Shown here: positions 6,336 through 10,297 of the stretch, piece by piece
How positions within the stretch are numbered: position 1 is the first letter of the stretch
Layout of the letters: the number at the start of each line of letters is the position of its first letter
Source: Ilumatobacteraceae bacterium
GTDB lineage: Bacteria; Actinomycetota; Acidimicrobiia; Acidimicrobiales; Ilumatobacteraceae
Assembly (NCBI GenBank): GCA_023257035.1
Contig: JALRDI010000244.1
Location: forward strand, 1-10,297
DNA length: 10,297 nucleotides
Direction of reading: 5' to 3'
Notes under the pieces: model-generated
The model's input: only the letters and a program-made list of their open reading frames with translations
What the model was told of the DNA's origin: nothing
Database searches by the model: none
Program-made: the position numbers and the translations under genes

Positions 6336-7421
6336 TCAGCGCCAACAGTCGCTCACGAAACCTTTCCATGTACTCATGTACTTGATGAACGTTTCTGAAA
6401 GTCCCTCATCAGCAAGGGTCTGAGCAGTCACCGGAACATGGCGCGGCGCGAACCCCGCATCGCGGCGTAGCAAATTCGGATAGTCGTGATGCAAAATCGC
6501 GACTCGCCCGAGGATCGCAATATCGACCCCCGCATCGATCACACGCTGTACGTCAGCGGGTTCATGGATTTTGCCGGCAACACCGAGACGGACATCGCCT
6601 CGAGGCAGTTCTGAGAAGATCTCCATGAGCGAGCGACCCTTATGTTCGTCTTCGTTGGGTTCTTTGAATGAATCCCACAGCGACATGTCGATGAAATCAA
6701 CATCGCCAGAGTTCACGAGCCAGCCGTACACCTCGATGATCTCATTCATCACCATTCCGAAGCGTTCTGGCGAGAGGCGAACCGAGAGATGAAAATCTGC
6801 ACTGCACTGCTCACGAATACCAGCGATGATTTCGAAGAGAAGACGAGCACGATTTTCTAACGACCCGCCGTAGTGATCGGTGCGATGGTTGATCTCTGAC
6901 GAGAGGAACTGGCAGATGATGTAGCCGTGGGCTCCGTGCAACTGAACCCCGTCATACCCGGCGGTCTGTGAGCGAACCGCGGCTGCGATGAAGTCGTCAC
7001 GAAGTTGCTCAACCTCGTCAGTGGTGAGCCCACGAGCACCCGTCTCTTCATCGTCCGATGGGCAGACCGGGGTCATGTTGTTCAGCGCTTCTGGCACACG
7101 ATTGCCACCGTGGTGAAGTTGCACGATGGCAAGACTGCCGGTTGAGCGAATTTCCTCTGCCATCTTTGCCAAGGCTGGGATCTGATCGTCGCGACAGACT
7201 CCGAGCTGACCTGGGAACGCCCGACCGATTTCTTGCACATGAGCGGCTGCAGTCATCGTCATGCCGAATCCGCCATGGGCACGCATCGTCAGCCACTTGT
7301 GTTCCTCGGCGCTCAATGTCCCATCATCATGGCTTTGTTGATTCGTGAGCGGCGCAAGCATGAAACGATTCGCCATTGCTGGCCCGCGCAAAAAACTGAC
7401 GGTGTCAAAAGGAGTGTTCAC
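6336..7421 (-). CDS. Old yellow enzyme family NADH:flavin oxidoreductase
   Basis: A 361-residue FMN TIM-barrel ene-reductase, cytoplasmic. The N-terminal segment MANRFMLAPLTNQQ (16-29) is the FMN-phosphate-side start of the family. QLHHGGNR (101-108), LHGAHGYI (161-168, with the His162/His165 substrate-anion pair), INHRTDHYGGSLENRARL (177-194) and VAGKI...AILGR (281-306) follow in order. It lacks the C-terminal iron-sulfur and pyridine-nucleotide domains of 2,4-dienoyl-CoA reductases, so it is a stand-alone OYE, probably reducing an activated C=C bond. The start is GTG at 7421. A GGGAG directly abuts it, too close for normal use, while CAAACT lies 6 nt upstream as in a leaderless promoter. 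The next ATG would be residue 16, which would cut the fold. It diverges from the thioesterase and converges on the M20 gene. Confidence 0.92.
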   Translation of the reverse strand: MNTPFDTVSFLRGPAMANRFMLAPLTNQQSHDDGTLSAEEHKWLTMRAHGGFGMTMTAAAHVQEIGRAFPGQLGVCRDDQIPALAKMAEEIRSTGSLAIVQLHHGGNRVPEALNNMTPVCPSDDEETGARGLTTDEVEQLRDDFIAAAVRSQTAGYDGVQLHGAHGYIICQFLSSEINHRTDHYGGSLENRARLLFEIIAGIREQCSADFHLSVRLSPERFGMVMNEIIEVYGWLVNSGDVDFIDMSLWDSFKEPNEDEHKGRSLMEIFSELPRGDVRLGVAGKIHEPADVQRVIDAGVDIAILGRVAILHHDYPNLLRRDAGFAPRHVPVTAQTLADEGLSETFIKYMSTWKGFVSDCWR

Positions 7422-7427
7422 CTCCCG

Positions 7428-7433
7428 AGTTTG
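7428..7433 (-). promoter_or_regulatory. Weak -10-like hexamer before the OYE GTG start
   Basis: Read on the minus strand, CAAACT precedes CGGGAG and the GTG at 7421. The match to TATAAT is only three of six, including the conserved second A and final T, but the 6-nt spacing equals that at 5076, 7535 and 8043. Confidence 0.3.
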
Positions 7434-7436
7434 GCC

Positions 7437-7460
7437 GATGGGACACCACGCCGTCCCATC
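7437..7460. promoter_or_regulatory. 24-bp perfect inverted repeat, candidate operator of the OYE gene
   Basis: GATGGGAC (7437-7444), an 8-nt centre, then GTCCCATC (7453-7460): 8-bp arms with no mismatch. It starts 16 nt upstream of the OYE GTG and lies immediately upstream of the -10-like hexamer at 7428-7433, covering the spacer and -35 zone of the predicted minus-strand promoter. This is the usual location for a repressor operator. If the transcript starts further upstream, it could instead form a stable 5'-UTR hairpin. The cognate regulator is not in the window. Confidence 0.55.
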
Positions 7461-7534
7461 CGAAAGCCGATCAGAAGGGGCCGTCAGACATTGACATCAC
7501 TATGTTGAATAGCGGCCGATGATCGAGCACCGCC

Positions 7535-7540
7535 TAGTTT
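7535..7540 (+). promoter_or_regulatory. -10-like element of a probably leaderless promoter (thioesterase)
   Basis: TAGTTT followed by 6 nt (CGACAT) and the ATG at 7547, with no Shine-Dalgarno. A TTGACA at 7491-7496 is too far away to be its -35. Confidence 0.45.
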
Positions 7541-7546
7541 CGACAT

Positions 7547-7984
7547 ATGCGCGCCGATGATTTCCCTCCAATTACCGATGACGTCCGCGAGGTCTGGTCA
7601 CGATTCCCCAGCTGGGATCAACCGACCAACATGAACCTTCACATGGGTCTTATTGTTGAAGACATTCGCGCCGGTTACGCCCGGCTTCGCATGCCACTTA
7701 AGCCAGAAATCATGCAACCTGCCGGAATCATGCACGGAGGAGCCATCGCGAGCCTCATCGATACTGCAGTCGTCCCTGCAATCGGCGGGGTTGGAGTCGA
7801 GCCGACACGCATGGTGACGATCTCAATGAACATCAACTACATGGGCTCGATCAGCGATGAGGATGCTGTCTGCGAAGGGTGGATCACTCGTCAGGGACGA
7901 TCAATCATCTTCTGCTCTGCAGAGGTGACTGGTGCGAACTCGGGCAAGGTGTGCGCCACCGGCACCCTCGTCTACAAGGTCTGA
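7547..7984 (+). CDS. PaaI-type hotdog-fold acyl-CoA thioesterase
   Basis: A 145-residue single-domain hotdog thioesterase, the usual size for the PaaI/YdiI group, expected to hydrolyse acyl- or aryl-CoA thioesters in the cytoplasm. The diagnostic central helix is PAGIMHGGAIASLIDTAV (58-75), with the HGG turn at 63-65 and the acidic Asp72. RMVTISMNINYMGSI (88-102) and GRSIIFCSAEVTG (117-129) are the following beta strands. It is divergent from the old yellow enzyme, sharing a 125-bp control region. It lies 70 bp before the arsenate-resistance pair, which appears to have its own promoter, so the thioesterase is probably a separate unit. It may recycle CoA from dead-end intermediates of the neighbouring catabolic genes, which is inferred from context only. 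Confidence 0.9.
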   Translation: MRADDFPPITDDVREVWSRFPSWDQPTNMNLHMGLIVEDIRAGYARLRMPLKPEIMQPAGIMHGGAIASLIDTAVVPAIGGVGVEPTRMVTISMNINYMGSISDEDAVCEGWITRQGRSIIFCSAEVTGANSGKVCATGTLVYKV

Positions 7985-7992
7985 CCCCAACA

Positions 7993-8034
7993 ATTCACCT
8001 GTCGTTCACTCATGACAAGTTGAGTTCACACCCA
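7993..8034 (+). promoter_or_regulatory. PHO-box-like direct repeats upstream of the arsenate-resistance pair
   Basis: Two adjacent 11-nt units, ATTCACCTGTC (7993-8003) and GTTCACTCATG (8004-8014), share the core TTCAC. A third GTTCAC core starts at 8024, 20 nt further on. Actinobacterial PhoP sites are described as 11-nt direct repeats with a GTTCACC-like core. The array lies just upstream of, and overlaps, the promoter of the GAPDH gene. A 5-bp inverted repeat (ACTCA at 8008-8012, TGAGT at 8021-8025) overlaps it and is an alternative operator. Functional assignment is inference. Confidence 0.4.
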
Positions 8035-8048
8035 CACCATGCTTTTAT
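8020..8048 (+). promoter_or_regulatory. Candidate promoter of the gap-arsJ operon
   Basis: TTGAGT (8020-8025), a 17-nt spacer and TTTTAT (8043-8048), followed by 6 nt and the ATG at 8055. There is no Shine-Dalgarno, consistent with a leaderless transcript. The -10 match is modest, four of six to TATAAT. Confidence 0.5.
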
Positions 8049-8054
8049 GACCCT

Positions 8055-9062
8055 ATGACTCGTGTTGGCATCAACGGATTCGGTCGCATTGGCAGGCTTT
8101 CTGCCCGTGCTCTCCGTGACCAGCCGTCACTTGAACTCGTCCACATCAATGAACTACACGGTGACGCTCAAACGGCTGCCCACCTCTTTGAGTTCGACAC
8201 AGTTCACGGCCGCTACCCGGGTGTTGTGAGCAGCGATGGTGACACTTTGTCGATTGATGGGCGTGACATCACGTACTCCCGTGCCGCTACGCCTGGCGAG
8301 ATCGACTGGTCTCAACTTGGAGTTGACATCGTCATTGAAGCAACCGGCAAGTTCAAAACGGTGTCGTCGCTCCAACCTCACCTCGACAACGGTGCAACTT
8401 CAGTGATCGTCGCTGCTCCAGTCAAAGATGACTCAGTCTTGAATGTCGTCATTGGCTGCAACGATGACCTCTACTCGCCGGCAACATTCCCAATTGCAAC
8501 AGCCGCAAGTTGCACGACGAACTCAATTGCGCCAGTCGTGAAAACCTTGCACGAGTCGATCGGCATCGAACGGGGAACGCTGACCACAATCCATGACGTC
8601 ACCAATACGCAGGTCATCGTCGACGCCCCCCATAAAGACCTTCGCCGAGCTCGCTCTGCGCTCAACAGCCTGATTCCGACATCGACCGGTTCGGCAACAG
8701 CGGTCACAATGATCATTCCTGAACTTGCAGGACGCCTCGACGGTGTCGCCGTGCGGGTGCCGATGCTCAACGCATCCCTCACCGACTTGTCGGTATCGAT
8801 GATGCGAGACACTTCAATTGATGAGGTCAACAGCATTCTTCAACAGGCGGCTGATGGCCCACTCGCTGGCGTGCTCGGGTTTGAGACAAAGCCGCTTGTT
8901 TCAGCCGACTACGTGAACGACACACGATCAGGAATTGTTGACGCTCAGTCGACAATGGTCGTCGATGGCCGGTTCGTGAAGGTCCTCGTGTGGTACGACA
9001 ACGAGTCCGGCTACGCACACCGTCTCGTTGAGCTCGTTCAACGTGCAGCAGATGGTTCATGA
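8055..9062 (+). CDS. gap: ArsJ-associated glyceraldehyde-3-phosphate dehydrogenase
   Basis: A 335-residue cytoplasmic type I GAPDH. The Rossmann motif NGFGRIGR (7-14) binds NAD. ASCTTNSIAP (151-160) holds catalytic Cys153, and TIHDVTNTQ (178-186) holds His180, 27 residues later as in classical GAPDH. TGSATAV (211-217) and WYDNESGY (313-320) complete the fold. In the described ArsJ pathway, GAPDH uses arsenate in place of phosphate to make unstable 1-arseno-3-phosphoglycerate, which ArsJ exports. The stop overlaps the arsJ start in ATGA (9059-9062), tying the two genes together. Differences from housekeeping copies are Ser157 where Cys is usual in the active-site loop, and Glu33 at the end of the second strand where Asp is common. 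A housekeeping role cannot be excluded, but the arsJ coupling and the absence of pgk/tpi neighbours argue for arsenate detoxification. Confidence 0.92.
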   Translation: MTRVGINGFGRIGRLSARALRDQPSLELVHINELHGDAQTAAHLFEFDTVHGRYPGVVSSDGDTLSIDGRDITYSRAATPGEIDWSQLGVDIVIEATGKFKTVSSLQPHLDNGATSVIVAAPVKDDSVLNVVIGCNDDLYSPATFPIATAASCTTNSIAPVVKTLHESIGIERGTLTTIHDVTNTQVIVDAPHKDLRRARSALNSLIPTSTGSATAVTMIIPELAGRLDGVAVRVPMLNASLTDLSVSMMRDTSIDEVNSILQQAADGPLAGVLGFETKPLVSADYVNDTRSGIVDAQSTMVVDGRFVKVLVWYDNESGYAHRLVELVQRAADGS

Positions 9063-10291
9063 ACCTTCGTAATTACATTCTGGTCACCGCTGGGTACTGG
9101 GTATTCACCCTGACTGACGGAGCGTTGCGGATGCTGGTACTCCTCCATTTCAACGACCTCGGATACTCGGCAGTTCAGATCGCTTTCCTCTTCCTCGCCT
9201 ATGAATTCATGGGAATTCTCACCAATTTGCTCGGCGGTTGGGTTGGTTCTCGCCGCGGACTGAACGTGACACTCATCGCAGGGCTACTCACACAGATCGT
9301 CTCGCTCGCGGCGTTGAGTTTCCTCTCCGACGACTGGCCGGTGTGGTTTGCCGTCACGTTCGTGATGGTGCTCCAAGCCCTTTCAGGAGTCGCAAAAGAC
9401 CTCACCAAGATGTCGTCAAAGAGCGCCGTGAAAGAAGTTGCGGGTGATGGAGGGTTGTTCCGACTCGTCGCCATCCTCACCGGCTCGAAAAATGCGCTGA
9501 AAGGCGTGGGCTTCTTTATCGGAGCGGGGTTGCTGTCGTGGGTTGGATATGTCGCAACCCTGTGGTCAATGGTCGGAGCACTGGCCATCACGGTGATTGC
9601 GCTCTTGCTCTTCCTCAACGCTGACATCGGCAAAGCAAAGAAGAAAGCGCCCCTGCGGTCGATCCTGTCGAAGTCATCTGAGATCAATCGCCTCTCTGCG
9701 GCACGGTTCTTCCTCTTCGGTTCTCGCGATATTTGGTTTGTTGTTGCGCTACCGGTCTTTCTTGCCAACGAACTCGATTGGGCACATGAAGCAGTCGGGG
9801 CGTTCCTCGCGCTGTGGGTGATCGGTTACGGCATCGTGCAGTCGTCAGCGCCACGACTGTTAACGAGAAACGGCCGATCAACCGATGAGGTACGTGCAAC
9901 TAGTCAATGGGGGCTCATCCTCGCGATCACCGCATCAGCTCTTGCCGTTGGTGTGGCACTCGACGTTGCCCGCACCTGGGTTGTAATTATCGGGCTGATC
10001 GTCTTCGGCGTTGTGTTTGCTATGAACTCTGCGCTGCATTCGTTCTTGGTGCTTGCGTACTCAAACGACGACGGCGTTGCGCTTGACGTTGGGTTCTACT
10101 ACTCAGCAAATGCTGCCGGTCGGTTATTCGGCACGCTGCTTTCAGGAGTGCTGTTCCTGACTGGAGGCCTCACAATTGCATTGGTCGGCTGCGCCGTATT
10201 CGTCGCAATCACGTGGCTGTTGACATTGCGACTACCCGCTCTTCCGGCGCACACCAGCACAAGCCTTGCTGCAGTGAAGTCGTCGGAATAA
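9059..10291 (+). CDS. arsJ: ArsJ, MFS exporter of 1-arseno-3-phosphoglycerate
   Basis: A 410-residue inner-membrane major facilitator protein with about 12 hydrophobic segments (approximately 8-31, 36-58, 69-89, 93-112, 147-166, 168-187, 213-236, 244-262, 284-301, 306-330, 345-366, 369-392). It has a basic central loop at 191-200 (GKAKKKAPLR). The N-terminus YWVFTLTDGALRMLVLLHF (13-31), the loop LGGWVGSRRGL (58-68), DLTKMSSKSAVK (114-125) and KNALKGVGFF (144-153) match what I recognise as the ArsJ subfamily rather than drug or sugar exporters. It exports the arseno-sugar-phosphate made by the upstream GAPDH, after which arsenate is released outside. Translation is coupled through the 4-nt ATGA overlap; no strong Shine-Dalgarno precedes it. 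The gene ends 6 bases before the window edge, so any downstream ars genes are not visible. Confidence 0.9.
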   Translation: MNLRNYILVTAGYWVFTLTDGALRMLVLLHFNDLGYSAVQIAFLFLAYEFMGILTNLLGGWVGSRRGLNVTLIAGLLTQIVSLAALSFLSDDWPVWFAVTFVMVLQALSGVAKDLTKMSSKSAVKEVAGDGGLFRLVAILTGSKNALKGVGFFIGAGLLSWVGYVATLWSMVGALAITVIALLLFLNADIGKAKKKAPLRSILSKSSEINRLSAARFFLFGSRDIWFVVALPVFLANELDWAHEAVGAFLALWVIGYGIVQSSAPRLLTRNGRSTDEVRATSQWGLILAITASALAVGVALDVARTWVVIIGLIVFGVVFAMNSALHSFLVLAYSNDDGVALDVGFYYSANAAGRLFGTLLSGVLFLTGGLTIALVGCAVFVAITWLLTLRLPALPAHTSTSLAAVKSSE

Positions 10292-10297
10292 ACGAGA

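Noticed and set aside
7491..7496. TTGACA as the -35 of the thioesterase promoter
   Set aside because: It lies 38 nt before the -10-like TAGTTT, and no acceptable -10 lies 16-18 nt downstream of it.
8055..9062. Ordinary glycolytic gap gene
   Set aside because: No pgk or tpi follows; it overlaps arsJ by 4 nt, the known arrangement for the arsenate pair. It remains a minor alternative.
9199..9768. Minus-strand open frame opposite arsJ
   Set aside because: Antisense shadow of the membrane-segment codons; no domain or plausible start context.

Overview
The window is a compact bacterial chromosome segment with ten confidently called genes, all metabolic or transport. There are no RNA genes, insertion sequences or CRISPR arrays, and no gap between genes exceeds about 125 bases. 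GC content by eye is in the mid-50s percent. The family mix (LLM flavin oxidoreductase, YtcJ-like amidohydrolase, crotonase, old yellow enzyme, PaaI thioesterase), together with first-in-unit genes that lack a Shine-Dalgarno but carry a -10-like hexamer exactly 6 nt before the start codon (leaderless style), suggests an actinobacterium, possibly a free-living Acidimicrobiia-like lineage. That placement is inference.

Left block (108-4967, minus strand): a five-gene run reading from right to left. It encodes an LLM flavin-dependent monooxygenase, an AhpD/carboxymuconolactone-decarboxylase-like protein, a VOC (glyoxalase/extradiol-type) metalloenzyme, a YtcJ-like metal-dependent amidohydrolase and an enoyl-CoA hydratase. 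Three of the four junctions are 1-9 nt wide with Shine-Dalgarno sequences overlapping or close to the preceding stop codon. It therefore looks like a catabolic operon, with a 56-nt gap before the amidohydrolase gene.

Middle (5088-7421): a Zn-dependent M20-type amidase/carbamoylase diverges from the left operon across a 120-bp intergenic region that holds a perfect inverted repeat. It converges, with only 3 bp between stop codons, on a minus-strand old yellow enzyme. The combination of flavin monooxygenase, VOC enzyme, two amide/C-N hydrolases, ene-reductase, hydratase and acyl-CoA thioesterase suggests breakdown of an unidentified nitrogen-containing, possibly cyclic, compound through acyl-CoA intermediates. 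The substrate cannot be read from the sequence.

Right (7547-10291, plus strand): a PaaI-type thioesterase diverges from the old yellow enzyme. A 24-bp inverted repeat (8-bp arms) lies at the predicted old yellow enzyme promoter. After a 70-bp gap come a GAPDH homologue and an MFS transporter recognised as ArsJ, joined by an ATGA overlap. Together these form the known arsenate-detoxification pair: GAPDH makes 1-arseno-3-phosphoglycerate and ArsJ exports it. Neither arsR nor arsC is in the window. The leader instead contains GTTCAC-type direct repeats at an 11-nt step, resembling actinobacterial PHO boxes, which suggests possible control by phosphate starvation.
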